64,000 nucleotides of DNA from Plut-88900 sp965116945 (GCA_965116945.1 OZ220734.1:2914001-2978000), one strand, 5' to 3'. Positions 17,445-26,670 are shown, counted from the first letter of the stretch. Notes: generated from the sequence alone by a model not told the origin. Translations and numbers: made by a program.

Positions 17445-17705
17445 ATGAGTCTTAACATCAAGAATGAAGAGACCTGCCGACTGGCCAGTGAGTTAGCGCA
17501 TCTAACCGGAGAGAGTATGACGGGTGCAATAACGGTTGCATTGAAAGAACGGCTCGAGCGTGAGAAAAGGGAGAGGAGTGTGGAAGCTAAAGTAATGGAG
17601 CTGCATGCAATCGGACAACGCTGTGCCGCCATGTTGCGAAATGACTGGCCTTCCGCTGTCGAGCATGGCGACTTCCTCTATGACGAGCACGGTTTGCCGA
17701 AGTGA
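17445..17705 (+). CDS. vapB: VapB-type antitoxin
   Basis: This 86-residue protein begins MSLNIKNEETCRLASELAHL and continues TGESMTGAITVALKERLERE, the pattern of Rv0623-like VapB antitoxins: a short ribbon-helix-helix-like DNA-binding N-terminus followed by a toxin-binding tail ending FLYDEHGLPK. The start at 17445 is chosen because GGGGAAAA lies just upstream and the family begins at this methionine. It overlaps the toxin start by four bases, the classical arrangement for coupled antitoxin-toxin translation. It neutralises the VapC nuclease and probably represses the pair through the upstream repeats. Confidence 0.9.
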   Translation: MSLNIKNEETCRLASELAHLTGESMTGAITVALKERLEREKRERSVEAKVMELHAIGQRCAAMLRNDWPSAVEHGDFLYDEHGLPK

Positions 17706-18088
17706 TTGTCGATACATCTGCACTCCTGGCCATTCTTTTTGGTGAGCCGGATGCCAAGCGGTATGAGACGGCCATTGCTCAAGCTATAACCTGTCGGATG
17801 TCGGTGGCAAATTTGGTTGAGGCTGCAGTGTTAGTAGAAAGTCGCACCGGTGCTTCTGGTGGCGACCAGTTGGACTCTCTCGTAGAAAGAAGCCCCATCG
17901 AGTTAGTCCCCATTACACTGGAGCAGGCCCAGGCGGCACGACGTGCGTGGCGAATATTCGGCAAAGGCAATCATCCTGCCGCCCTGAACTTCGGTGACTG
18001 TTTCGCCTATGCACTAGCAGAAACCACCCGAGAACCGCTGCTCTTCAAAGGCTCGGATTTCGCGCTAACGGGTATACAGCCTGCCTGA
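17702..18088 (+). CDS. vapC: VapC-type PIN-domain ribonuclease toxin
   Basis: This 128-residue PIN domain starts at GTG, overlapping the antitoxin stop. The acidic active-site residues are visible: MIVDTSALLAILFGEPDA (Asp4), SVANLVEAAVLVESR (Glu near 40) and NFGDCFAYALAE (Asp near 100). VapC toxins are Mg-dependent RNases that cleave tRNA or rRNA and stop growth when the antitoxin is degraded. The closing LLFKGSDFALTGI is also typical. The pair sits between the reductase operon and a convergent CoA-binding protein gene. Confidence 0.93.
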   Translation: MIVDTSALLAILFGEPDAKRYETAIAQAITCRMSVANLVEAAVLVESRTGASGGDQLDSLVERSPIELVPITLEQAQAARRAWRIFGKGNHPAALNFGDCFAYALAETTREPLLFKGSDFALTGIQPA

Positions 18089-18134
18089 AAGCAGGAGTGT
18101 TATTCGTAAACAGGTCTGTTAGGAGCTCTGCCTC

Positions 18135-18533
18135 CTAAGCCCCCGCCCGAGCGCTTACTTCGCATTCCATGCATTTGTCCATTACTACCAAGAGGCCGGC
18201 CTCTTCGGCGGCTGAGGCGCCATCTGTGCTCACTACTCCCTTTTGCATCCAAACGGCGCGTGCACCAATCTTGATCGCGTCGGCAACAATGGCTGGAACT
18301 TCCTCAGGGCGGCGGAAGATGTCGACAACGTCTACGGGTTCAGTAATGGAGGCAAGGTTTGGGTAGCACGTCTCCCCCAAGATCTCGGAGGCGGCAGGGT
18401 TAACCGGGATGATGCGGTAGCCCATTCCCTGGAGATAAGCGGCTACGGCGTTGCTTTCGCGCTCCGGGCGGGGAGAAAGGCCGACTACGGCTACGGTCTT
18501 GCAGGACTCCAATATTTTGTCGATGTCGCTCAT
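18135..18533 (-). CDS. CoA-binding domain protein (YccU type)
   Basis: This 132-residue Rossmann-like protein has KTVAVVGLSPRPERESN at the nucleotide-binding first strand, then GYRIIPVNPAASEILGE and VDVVDIFRRPEEVPAIV. RAVWMQKGVVSTDGA and MDKCMECE near the end complete the CoA_binding_2 pattern. Members bind CoA; their cellular role is not settled. GGAGG lies six bases before the ATG. It is followed by a small ATGCGG-TTA-CCGCAT hairpin (18583-18597) on its upstream side, between it and the MFS gene. Confidence 0.9.
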   Translation of the reverse strand: MSDIDKILESCKTVAVVGLSPRPERESNAVAAYLQGMGYRIIPVNPAASEILGETCYPNLASITEPVDVVDIFRRPEEVPAIVADAIKIGARAVWMQKGVVSTDGASAAEEAGLLVVMDKCMECEVSARAGA

Positions 18534-18629
18534 ATCGTGCCTCCATAAAAGGGAAGGTTAAAGTCTGGGGGCTGACTATACCATGCGGTTACCGCATCAG
18601 CTTGAGGCGGCGGAAGTGGAGGCCGCGAG

Positions 18630-19841
18630 CTAGCTTTCCCGGCGGGCCATCATGGGCTTGAGGAACAGAGCCGAGGCCACGAGGGTCAGGGAAAAGAAGG
18701 TGGTTACAAACAGCGCAGACCTCAGGTCTCCGGTCACTTGCTGAATGCCCCCGACTACGAGCGGACCTATAGCCGCACCAGCGTTCATAACGCTGTATAT
18801 AAAGGCCAGGCCCACGGCCACCTCCCGAGGCCGGATACCGGGAAGCTGGTAAGCCATTGTCACGATGACCGGAAAGTAACAGATGGAAAATCCTCGGAAG
18901 ACGTTTATGAGAACTACCAGGACTTCTGAGTCGGTGAACAGCAGCGCCATGTGGGTTACCATGGTCACTATCCCTGTCACTGCCATCACAGTTAGCTGCC
19001 TGCTTTGGAGAAAGGACAGCGAGACCACAAACAACTCGGCGGGGGCGGCAGCAAACATGTACATTGCAAGCCCAAGCCCGACAATGCGGGGGTCGACTCC
19101 AAAATCCTGCTGCGCCAATGTCGGCCAGAATACGTTGAACGCGCTTTCAAGGGCGAGGCCCCCGGCCATCCCCACGCCCAGGAGCCATAGTTGCTTGTAT
19201 TTGAAAATGCTGGCGAGCGGGGACCCTTTCTGAGACCGGAACCGCTCCACGTATTCCGGAGTCTGCCGCTCTCCACCCAGCGTTATCCAGCTGAGCGCAC
19301 TGAGGAAGGCAAGGCCCGACCACAAGTACATGGTGTTGCGCCACCCACCGAGCCATTCGATCAGGAACGGTGTCATGATGAGCGCGAGCCCGTTAATTAT
19401 GTCGCTGCCGGAGATCATGAAGCCGTTGGTCCGGGCGACCTGCCTGGGAGTCGACCATTGCTGGATCAGCAGGGCGGTGGCGGCTTCAGTCTGGGAATAG
19501 GCCATGGACATTGCGAGCCTGCCCAATAGAAGGAGAAGGAAGCTCGGGGCCCAACCCTGCATCAACGTGAACCCCGAGACAACGATTAAGCCCAGGCCGG
19601 CCATCCTCCAGGGCCGGAACCGCGATGCAATCCATGCAGTGGGTATGTTGAGGAAAAGCACTGCCAGGGTCGCCGACGCACCGAGTAGGCCCTGTTGCAG
19701 AGGTGACAGACCGAGGTCGGCGGTCATGTCGGGCAGCATCAGCCCAATGGTCATGATGATGGAGATGCTGATGGCATGGCCCGATGTCAGTGATCCGATG
19801 ACGAGCCAGCGTCGCCCTTTAGGTGGAGCGTTTTCTATCAA
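18630..19841 (-). CDS. MFS transporter
   Basis: This is a 403-residue hydrophobic protein with about 12 membrane spans in two six-helix halves, the usual major facilitator layout. The N-terminus reads IENAPPKGRRWLVIGSLT, then a first span. IASRFRPWRMAGLGLIVV between spans 2 and 3 corresponds to the conserved MFS loop. The TTG start at 19841 is the best available, with only a weak upstream site. Its neighbour on the same strand is an M19-type protein. An importer or exporter for a small organic acid or peptide is plausible. The substrate is unknown. Confidence 0.88.
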   Translation of the reverse strand: MIENAPPKGRRWLVIGSLTSGHAISISIIMTIGLMLPDMTADLGLSPLQQGLLGASATLAVLFLNIPTAWIASRFRPWRMAGLGLIVVSGFTLMQGWAPSFLLLLLGRLAMSMAYSQTEAATALLIQQWSTPRQVARTNGFMISGSDIINGLALIMTPFLIEWLGGWRNTMYLWSGLAFLSALSWITLGGERQTPEYVERFRSQKGSPLASIFKYKQLWLLGVGMAGGLALESAFNVFWPTLAQQDFGVDPRIVGLGLAMYMFAAAPAELFVVSLSFLQSRQLTVMAVTGIVTMVTHMALLFTDSEVLVVLINVFRGFSICYFPVIVTMAYQLPGIRPREVAVGLAFIYSVMNAGAAIGPLVVGGIQQVTGDLRSALFVTTFFSLTLVASALFLKPMMARRES

Positions 19842-19968
19842 GCAGGGACTGCCTTAGTGAAAGTGTGCCCGACTGCCGAGCCGAGCGGTTATAGCTTATC
19901 GCCGTATCCGTAACGGTGGAAGGATGCTGTGGCCACTGAGGAGACTGGCTGGCGCCCCAAGTCTCGGA

Positions 19969-20973
19969 TTATTCCGACCAGACTTCGCGGAGCAGGCGCA
20001 CCCAGTTTCCGCCGAGAACCTTGCGGATGTCGTCTTCGGTGTACCCGCGGTTCAGGAGTTCCAAGGCGATGTTGGAGAAACGGTCCGGGGTCTCCATGCC
20101 TTTGGGGTGGAGGAGGGGGGAGGGATACGGCTTGGGGCGGGGACGTATCTTGGTGCCCTGCTGAGAGAATAGCCAATCGAAGAAGGAGTTGGACTGGTCT
20201 TGCGTGTAGTCGGTGCCGATGGCCACGTGGTCAATGCCTATTCTGTCCACGAGGTCATCGATGGCGTCCACATAGTCCTGGAGGGTGGACTCAAAGCTCT
20301 TGGGGAGGAAGGGGGGGAAGGCGTTGGCACCGATGACTCCGCCCTTCTCGGCGATGAGTTTGAGGGCGTCATCGGTCTTGTTGCGGACGTGGTCGAAGAA
20401 GGACCGGGCGTTCGCGTGGGTTGCAGAGACTGGTTTGTCGGACAGCTCGGCAGTCTCAAGGGTGGTACGGTCGCCGACATGGGAGAGGTCTATCAATATA
20501 CCAAGGCGGTTCATTTCACGGACCGCGTCTTCACCAAAGTTGCTGAGGCCCTCGTCGGTGCGTTCCCAGCAGCCGTTGCCGAGAAGATTCCTTTCGTTAT
20601 AGGTGACCTGGATAACTCTCACCCCTAGGTCATGAAATAACTCAAGCCTGTCGAGCTTGTTCTCGATTGGAGAGGCATTCTGGAATCCGAGGATTATGCC
20701 CACGGTCCCGTCTCCCTTGGCCTTGAATATGTCGTCAACTGATTTGACCTGGGAGAGGGTGTCGGGCATTTCACGGAAGCGGCGTTTCCACCCGGCCACG
20801 TGGTCCATCGTCTCCTCGAAGCCCTCCCAGACGGCGATTGTGGCGTTGATGGCCGTGAGGTTTCCGTTGCTCAGGCTCCGGTAGACGGTGGGGCTTTCCC
20901 AGTTGCTGATGTTCAGCCCGTCGATGGCGATGGCGTCCCTGTATATCTGATCTGCCCGCTCTTCGATGCTCAA
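19969..20973 (-). CDS. Divergent peptidase M19 (membrane dipeptidase-like) family protein
   Basis: This 334-residue protein fits the M19 TIM-barrel in its later parts: LIDLSHVGDRT, PVSATHANARSFFDHVRNKTD and DRIGIDHVAIGTDYT match the second His, third His and the Asp of renal dipeptidase. But the first metal motif, usually DGHND, is DGLNIS, and the bridging Glu position is Gln (GFQNASPIE). The first zinc site therefore appears lost. The TTG start has AAGGAG at seven bases. A close relative lies at 25610-26608 with the same substitutions. The hydrolysed bond is uncertain. It may be a one-metal variant with a different substrate. Confidence 0.85.
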   Translation of the reverse strand: MSIEERADQIYRDAIAIDGLNISNWESPTVYRSLSNGNLTAINATIAVWEGFEETMDHVAGWKRRFREMPDTLSQVKSVDDIFKAKGDGTVGIILGFQNASPIENKLDRLELFHDLGVRVIQVTYNERNLLGNGCWERTDEGLSNFGEDAVREMNRLGILIDLSHVGDRTTLETAELSDKPVSATHANARSFFDHVRNKTDDALKLIAEKGGVIGANAFPPFLPKSFESTLQDYVDAIDDLVDRIGIDHVAIGTDYTQDQSNSFFDWLFSQQGTKIRPRPKPYPSPLLHPKGMETPDRFSNIALELLNRGYTEDDIRKVLGGNWVRLLREVWSE

Positions 20974-21116
20974 CTGTCGGCTCCTTTATAGTCGGTATGG
21001 AAACAGATCGGAGGGTTAGTTTATCACCGCACACCTAGCCCCTCGGAGGGGAAAAGCCCTAGAATAGCGGCACGAACGCCCGAGAACCTTGAGTCAGTTC
21101 TCGGGGGGAGGTGAGC

Positions 21117-22295
21117 ATGTACTCTTATCCTGAAATCGATTGGGACGGCCTCCGAAAGCACCGCACCGAGAAGGTGACCCAGGCAATGAAGGAGGCCAAC
21201 GTCGACACCCTGGTGCTCATGGGGCACGACAACATCCGTTACGCCACGGACTTCGGGGTATTCCTCATTTGTGAGGCCTACGACTGGTTTGCGGCAGTGA
21301 TTACGCAGGAAGGCGAGGCCTCGATTTTCATCCCATACGTGGATAAGGTTATCGATAGCCCTGCGCCCGCGATGCCGTGGATCAAAGAGTTCATCCCGAC
21401 CCCATCCTGGGTGTCGAGTATCAGTCAGGCCGAGATCTGGGTAGACATCCTATCGAGGAAATTGCGTAGCCTGAAGGCACGTCGGGTGGGCGTTGATGCC
21501 ATGCCATTCCAGCTTTGGGACGGGATGAAACGCATGATGTCAGAGGCGCTTTTCGTGGATGCATATATGCCGTTGGCTATGGCCCGGCAGTTGAAGCACC
21601 CTGAGGAGGTGAAGCTGATCCGTTCCAGTGCGGAGATTGCCTCCGCTGGGGGCGAGGCCGGTTTGCAGGCGATGCAGGAAGGGGCCCTGGACTTCGAGGT
21701 GCTTTCGGCGATTGATGGGACGATGCGGGCGCAAGGGGCCGAGTTCATTACCCACAACGTCTGCATCAAGGGTGAGAGCCAGGTAACCGCGGGTTGGTTC
21801 CCTAAGGGCAGCAAGATGCAGGCGGGCAGCACGATGGCCTTCGACTGGGGATGCTACGTAAAGGGTGGCTATGGATCGGACATGTGCAGAACGGGATTCG
21901 TGGGCGAGCCCCCCGAGCCTGTTCAGAAGGCCTGGAAGGTACTGATGGAGTCCCATCGGGCCACGGAGGTTGAAGCCAAGCCCGGCGTTCGAGTATCCCA
22001 CCTGGACAGAACGGTCAACGATTTGCTGGCAAAGTCCGGATATCCGACTACTCCCTACTCGCTCGGACACGGGGTCGGGCTGCGGGCGTGTGAATTGCCG
22101 ATTATCTACCGGCCCGACATGATGATGATAGATGCCCGACTGGAGGAAGGTATGGTCATCTGCCTGGAGCCCGAGACCTCAGTCGAGGTTGGAGGCGAAA
22201 CGGTGTTCGTCAAGGTTGAGGACATGTACGAGGTTACGGCGACGGGACTACAGCAGCTCACGACGACGAGCTACACGCCCTACTGGGAAGACTAA
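21117..22295 (+). CDS. M24 family (Xaa-Pro aminopeptidase-like) metallopeptidase
   Basis: The product has 392 residues. An N-terminal creatinase-like domain (to about 165) is followed by a pita-bread catalytic domain. Metal ligands are present: MAFDWGCYVKGGYGSDMCRT gives two Asp, SLGHGVGL gives His, VICLEPE and VKVEDMYE give Glu. So it should be an active dinuclear hydrolase, cleaving Xaa-Pro or a related amide. GGGGGGAGG lies before the ATG at 21117. A GTG two codons earlier is too close to that site. Its 3' end overlaps the convergent flavin monooxygenase gene by four bases. Confidence 0.92.
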   Translation: MYSYPEIDWDGLRKHRTEKVTQAMKEANVDTLVLMGHDNIRYATDFGVFLICEAYDWFAAVITQEGEASIFIPYVDKVIDSPAPAMPWIKEFIPTPSWVSSISQAEIWVDILSRKLRSLKARRVGVDAMPFQLWDGMKRMMSEALFVDAYMPLAMARQLKHPEEVKLIRSSAEIASAGGEAGLQAMQEGALDFEVLSAIDGTMRAQGAEFITHNVCIKGESQVTAGWFPKGSKMQAGSTMAFDWGCYVKGGYGSDMCRTGFVGEPPEPVQKAWKVLMESHRATEVEAKPGVRVSHLDRTVNDLLAKSGYPTTPYSLGHGVGLRACELPIIYRPDMMMIDARLEEGMVICLEPETSVEVGGETVFVKVEDMYEVTATGLQQLTTTSYTPYWED

Positions 22296-23233
22296 AGGCT
22301 CCCGAGAAGTCGTGCGGTGCGGTCCCATGAGGCCTGCTTGTCAGTGCCGGCCGGGATGATCGATATGAGGACTTCCGAAGCGCCCGCATCGAAGAACCGC
22401 TGTAGCCTTGGCGCGATATCTTGTTCCGGTCCGGAAATGACTATTTCCCGGAGCATCCGGTCACTCCAACCGTTCAACTCTTCTGCCTCTGGGAATCCTG
22501 CGAGAGCGAACATCTGCTGGTAGAAGGGGGCAGTGGGGTAGTAGGCCATATCCTCCAGGGCTGCCTCTTTCACCTCATCGTAGTTTTCGTGAACTGATAC
22601 CATCGTGTGGGCAATGAGTGGAGGTGCCGGGCGTCCGGCGGATTTGGCGCCTTCCTTCATTGCGGGAAGGGCCGAGTCTCGGAGGTAGGCCAGTGGACAG
22701 ACCCAGCTGATCGCGCCATCGGCCTCTTCCCCACAGAGGCGGAATGACCTGGGTCGGAGGGCGGAAGCCATGATTGGCAGGTCTGGGAACACATCTGAGG
22801 CCGAGACGTGGGCATGGTACATCTCGCCATCAAATTCCACGGATCCCTTCTGTACGAGAGGCTTAACGATCCGGAGATACTCGCGCAAGTTAGTCAGCGG
22901 TTTTCGGAAGTCGAAACGGAATGGCTCGTACATTTCTGAATGGTGGCTTGGGCCAATCCCCAGGCGGAACCGCCCTGGAGCAAGGTGGGCGATTACGTTG
23001 GTCTGCTGGGCAGCGGTTATGGGGTGTCGGGGCCAGGTGGGTACAATCGATGTGCCGAGGAGGATGGACTCGGTGCGCATAGCTGCAACAGCTAGCAGTG
23101 TTATGGGATCGGTATCTCCGCCCGAGGTTGTCCAGGCGGCCTTTACTCCAAACTCCTCCAGACGTTGAATTTGCTCAACGCTTTCGGCGGCGTTACCTCC
23201 GGCAATTTCCACCCCAATGGTGCCCATAGTCAT
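22292..23233 (-). CDS. LLM class flavin- or F420-dependent oxidoreductase
   Basis: This 313-residue luciferase-fold protein opens MTMGTIGVEIAGGNAAESVE. It carries ILLGTSIVPTWPRHPITAAQ, then LAPGRFRLGIGPSHHSEMYE, a pattern closest to F420-dependent members such as methylene-H4MPT reductase-like proteins. It is similar in length and motifs to the gene at 41955-42911 and is thus a paralogue. It starts 13 bases after the preceding flavin monooxygenase gene, so the two are co-transcribed. The choice between FMN and F420 cannot be made from sequence alone. Confidence 0.9.
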   Translation of the reverse strand: MTMGTIGVEIAGGNAAESVEQIQRLEEFGVKAAWTTSGGDTDPITLLAVAAMRTESILLGTSIVPTWPRHPITAAQQTNVIAHLAPGRFRLGIGPSHHSEMYEPFRFDFRKPLTNLREYLRIVKPLVQKGSVEFDGEMYHAHVSASDVFPDLPIMASALRPRSFRLCGEEADGAISWVCPLAYLRDSALPAMKEGAKSAGRPAPPLIAHTMVSVHENYDEVKEAALEDMAYYPTAPFYQQMFALAGFPEAEELNGWSDRMLREIVISGPEQDIAPRLQRFFDAGASEVLISIIPAGTDKQASWDRTARLLGSL

Positions 23234-23246
23234 ATTGGCCTTCTCC

Positions 23247-24431
23247 CTATGCCCGTGGCTGCACAGCGGCAGGTACGCCCTCTTCCTTTTCTACCATTGG
23301 AATTACTCGATCAGCAAAGAGTTCCAGGCTGTGCATTACCTTGCTGGTAGGAAGGCCCACGGGGTTTGGCCAGATGGTGACGTGGGCACAATTGAGTTCT
23401 GTGCGGAGATGGTCGATCTTCTCGGCGACGTATTCCGGAGATCCGACCCAGATGATCTCCTTCTCCATCAGGAAGTCGAACCACTCGGCGTTGAGGTCCC
23501 GGTCTTTCAGGGTTTCCCAGGATGCAACACACGATTGTTTGCCGCGGCTGGCATTGAGCCCGACCGTTACGTCATACCAGCGGTTAATTCCTTCACGAGC
23601 CTCACCTTCGGCCTGTTCCTGGGTATCGGCTACATAGCAGGTTCGCATGACGTTGAGGGTCTTACCATCAGCGCTGCGCCCCATGGGAATGTCCTGGCCC
23701 CAGACCCGGGAAGCTGTCTCCTTGTAGGTGGTCCATGCTTCCCTCACGCCTTCGAAAGAGCGGCTTAGGCAGGTGGCAGCGTGTCCCCGCTCGGCAGCAA
23801 AGGCATATGAAGCCGTGGAGTCGGCGGCCTGCCAGATTGGAGGGTGAGGTTTCTGATAAGACTTGGGCCGGACGGGCATGGCCACTAGCTCTCCGCTGGG
23901 AGCGTAATGTGAAGGGTTATCGGAATATATGCGTGGCCCTTGTTCAATCCAACCTGCTGGTGGGAAGTTATAGAACCTGCCCTCGTGAACGAAGGCGTCT
24001 TCGGTCCAGGCCTTTATGAGTACGTCCAGGGTCTCACTGAATAGGGCATAGTTACGTGCCTGGTCCCGGCGATCGGCGTCCGCATTGAAGGTTATTCCGG
24101 CAAGGGTATTGACGCCCCTCGCGACACCAACGTCCAGCCTGCCGCGAGTCATGTTGTCTAATAGAGCAAGGTCCTCAGCTAGACGGATTGGATGCCAGTC
24201 GGGAAGAACGCAGGCGCTTTGACCGACCCGGAGCCGCTTGGTGTGGGTTGCCAGGTGTGCATTGATCAGAATCGGGTTTGGGGCAGCGATCCAGAAGTGC
24301 TGCTCACCGATCCAGATGGTCGTAAAACCGGCCTGATCGAACAGATCGGCCTGTTCCCTCCACTCCTCCATGAGGACGTCGGCAGGGTAGCGTTCGAGAA
24401 GGTGGTAGAAGACGTTGCCGTCGAATCTCAA
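23247..24431 (-). CDS. LLM class flavin-dependent monooxygenase
   Basis: I take the TTG at 24431 as start, because from there the protein begins RFDGNVFYHLLERYPADVL, aligning with the paralogue at 26671-27858 (RFDSNVFYHGLEVYPVDRM), and gives 394 residues against 395. An in-frame extension to 24614 would overlap the upstream nuclease-like gene and has no family similarity. Luciferase-fold features include TTIWIGEQHFW, VGQSACVLPDWHPIRLAEDL and GRLDVGVARGVNTLAG. HPPIWQAADSTASYAFAAE is also conserved with the paralogue. Predicted FMNH2-dependent oxygenase. Confidence 0.9.
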   Translation of the reverse strand: MRFDGNVFYHLLERYPADVLMEEWREQADLFDQAGFTTIWIGEQHFWIAAPNPILINAHLATHTKRLRVGQSACVLPDWHPIRLAEDLALLDNMTRGRLDVGVARGVNTLAGITFNADADRRDQARNYALFSETLDVLIKAWTEDAFVHEGRFYNFPPAGWIEQGPRIYSDNPSHYAPSGELVAMPVRPKSYQKPHPPIWQAADSTASYAFAAERGHAATCLSRSFEGVREAWTTYKETASRVWGQDIPMGRSADGKTLNVMRTCYVADTQEQAEGEAREGINRWYDVTVGLNASRGKQSCVASWETLKDRDLNAEWFDFLMEKEIIWVGSPEYVAEKIDHLRTELNCAHVTIWPNPVGLPTSKVMHSLELFADRVIPMVEKEEGVPAAVQPRA

Positions 24432-24469
24432 GGGGTGTGGGATCCCTTCAAGTAGAATTTCACACCGGC

Positions 24470-25555
24470 TTAATTGCCGGAGCCCGTATTGGTAGGCGAT
24501 TGCTCGCTTGGCGGAAGGGCACGGATAAGCTCGTCTATCTTCTTCAACTGTGATACGACGCCGTCCAGAACCTCGTCGTATTCCACACCAGTTTTGAGAT
24601 GGATTGGCAACCAATCTTCTTGGAACTGAACATTCAGTTGCCTGTTAACCTCATCCAAGTTGTATCCTAGGCGATTCCACCACTGACAATTGAGCCACAA
24701 TGGAGTATCACCGCTTCCGGCCCACCGTTCATGGTTAACCCCAAACCAGAAGTCTACGCTTGAATCAGAAAGTCGGAAAAACGTCCCGTACCCATATCGT
24801 TGCGATTGTGCTCGTGTTCTGCTGGAGTCAATCCATCCATCGTGAATTCCTTTACCCCAGACCGCATCGTCGATGAGCTGGTTGTACCAGAACATACGAC
24901 GCGCGAGGCTGGGACTCATCTCTTCCGAACGAATCGGTAAGAAACCTTTGTCGCCTTGGGATTGGGCAAACCCTCTAAGCTGTCGGATGTCCGATTTGAC
25001 ACCATCGTCCTCAGAAGAAACCTCTATCCTATCGAGCAATCGCACCCAACTAACTAGCAGCAAGTGGGTTTCCGTCTCCCTCGGTTCTGTCCAGATTACC
25101 TTAGCCCTTTGCATTCCCGAGGGAGATTCGATAGCTTCCAGTCTACTCTGTTGTTCCATCTGCCTATGGATCTCCGCCCACAGAGTAGGGATTCTAGGCT
25201 CAGGTGCGATGAGCAGGAGAGTTGCTGGGCCAGGTTGGGTGAGCAGTTTGGCGTATCCGACGGTTTGATCTTCCGAGAGCGTGTGCCAAAACTTAGCTTC
25301 GACAACTAGCCGCAACCTGTTGTTCTTGTCGTAGCCCGCCATGTCGGGCTTGGAGCCGTCTGGGAATGTAACCTGGGCTCTCACCCTGACAATAGGCTCA
25401 ATGCCAAAACCACCTTCTTGTAGCAGTTCACTTAATGCCTGCATACACTGGGAGGAGCCGTTGAGGATGTAGGCGAGGGCCTCGGTGGCCGCGTTCTCCA
25501 CCTGAGGGGTGAGGGTCGGGACCAGGTGGGCCATAAGTGAGGTTTCGCTTGGCAA
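24470..25555 (-). CDS. PD-(D/E)XK nuclease-like protein
   Basis: This 361-residue protein has a plausible PD-(D/E)XK core near residues 65-95: FPDGSKPDMAGYD, then LRLVVEAKFW, giving Asp and Glu-x-Lys. The rest, including an Arg/Trp-rich C-terminal half with MFWYNQLIDDAVW and FRLSDSSVDFWFGVN, I do not recognise. The layout, an N-terminal nuclease fold with a larger C-terminal domain, resembles stand-alone restriction-like or defence proteins. The TTG at 25555 is supported by AGGAGA six bases upstream. Base composition is less GC-rich than its neighbours, and it interrupts a run of metabolic genes, which suggests acquisition by transfer. Activity is not proven. Confidence 0.7.
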   Translation of the reverse strand: MPSETSLMAHLVPTLTPQVENAATEALAYILNGSSQCMQALSELLQEGGFGIEPIVRVRAQVTFPDGSKPDMAGYDKNNRLRLVVEAKFWHTLSEDQTVGYAKLLTQPGPATLLLIAPEPRIPTLWAEIHRQMEQQSRLEAIESPSGMQRAKVIWTEPRETETHLLLVSWVRLLDRIEVSSEDDGVKSDIRQLRGFAQSQGDKGFLPIRSEEMSPSLARRMFWYNQLIDDAVWGKGIHDGWIDSSRTRAQSQRYGYGTFFRLSDSSVDFWFGVNHERWAGSGDTPLWLNCQWWNRLGYNLDEVNRQLNVQFQEDWLPIHLKTGVEYDEVLDGVVSQLKKIDELIRALPPSEQSPTNTGSGN

Positions 25556-25609
25556 TGACTTCTCCTGGGTTTATTCAGGGCCGATGGGTGGGGGCTGCGC
25601 TGGAATATC

Positions 25610-26608
25610 CTAATTGGCAGCCGCGCTCACCTGGTCTATCAATCGGAGGTAGTTGCCACCCATTATCTTGGTGACTTCTTCCTCGTTGAAGCCCTGCTCA
25701 CGGAGGCCGTTGGGGATGACACGAAGCCCGGACGGCTTTACGCACCATTCGGGCCAGTCTACCTGCGGCCACTTGGGACTGTGGAAGCCCTTGGCGCTCA
25801 TGAACTTGGGCACCTCCCGGGACCAGCGGCCCCGGGCCCAGTACCGCTTTTCGTCCGGCAGAAATCCGGTGTTGTGGTCGCTGCCGAGACCCACGTGGTC
25901 GATGCCCATGAACTCAACGGTGCGGGCGACCATTTCACAGTATTGCTCTAGTGTCCCGTCGGGGGAGAAGAGGTTAGGGTAGGCTCCGAGCCCCATCACG
26001 CCTCCGTTCTCGGCAAGGGCGCGCATCATGTCCTCTGACTTGTTGCGTTGCACGTCCTTCCACCACAGGGGGTTGGCATGGGTGATGGCTACGGGCTGCG
26101 TAGAGGCTTCGATGGCATCCATGGACGTACGCTCACCGGTATGGGAGAGATCAATGATGACTCCGTGACGGTTCATCTCTGCGATTACATCTCGGCCGAA
26201 GTAGGTGAGACCGCTGTCGTTGGGTTCGTAGCAGCCGCAGCCGATGAGGTTCTGGGTGTTGTACGTGAGCTGCATCACCCGGACCCCGAGCTTGGCGAAC
26301 ACGGCCACGAACTCGATGTTGTCCTCAATGGGCGAAGTGTTCTGGAACGCAAATAGGATTCCCGTCTTTTTCGCTTCGAAGGCGGCCCGGATATCGTCAC
26401 TTGTATAGACGGGCATGATGAGATCCGAAAACTGGTCGAACCGTCGGTACCACATGCCAATCTCGGACAGCGTCTCCGTCGCGTTCTCCCAAATGGCTAG
26501 GGTGACGCTTAGCGCGCTGAAGTCACCTTCCCGGAGGTCTTCAAAAGTCTCGCGGGTCCACTTGTGGTGCTGTGCTCCGTCTACTATCAGGACTCGATCG
26601 TCTGCCAT
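25610..26608 (-). CDS. Divergent peptidase M19 (membrane dipeptidase-like) family protein
   Basis: This 332-residue paralogue of 19969-20973 retains the second half of M19: IIDLSHTGERTSMDA, QPVAITHANPLWWKDVQRN and MGIDHVGLGSDHNTG. The first metal motif is replaced (VDGAQHHKW where DGHND is usual) and the Glu-containing strand reads FAFQNTSPIED. Both paralogues share these losses, so they form a distinct subgroup rather than one decayed copy. It lies 62 bases after a flavin monooxygenase in the second minus-strand operon. Confidence 0.85.
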   Translation of the reverse strand: MADDRVLIVDGAQHHKWTRETFEDLREGDFSALSVTLAIWENATETLSEIGMWYRRFDQFSDLIMPVYTSDDIRAAFEAKKTGILFAFQNTSPIEDNIEFVAVFAKLGVRVMQLTYNTQNLIGCGCYEPNDSGLTYFGRDVIAEMNRHGVIIDLSHTGERTSMDAIEASTQPVAITHANPLWWKDVQRNKSEDMMRALAENGGVMGLGAYPNLFSPDGTLEQYCEMVARTVEFMGIDHVGLGSDHNTGFLPDEKRYWARGRWSREVPKFMSAKGFHSPKWPQVDWPEWCVKPSGLRVIPNGLREQGFNEEEVTKIMGGNYLRLIDQVSAAAN

Positions 26609-26670
26609 TAACTCAGGTCTCCCTTTTACAGATATTTCCAGCTATTGGATCGGTATTCTAGGGACTTCGT

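Noticed and set aside
19969..20973. Standard membrane dipeptidase annotation
   Set aside because: The first zinc motif and the bridging Glu are absent, so the activity cannot be assumed; only the family fold is claimed.
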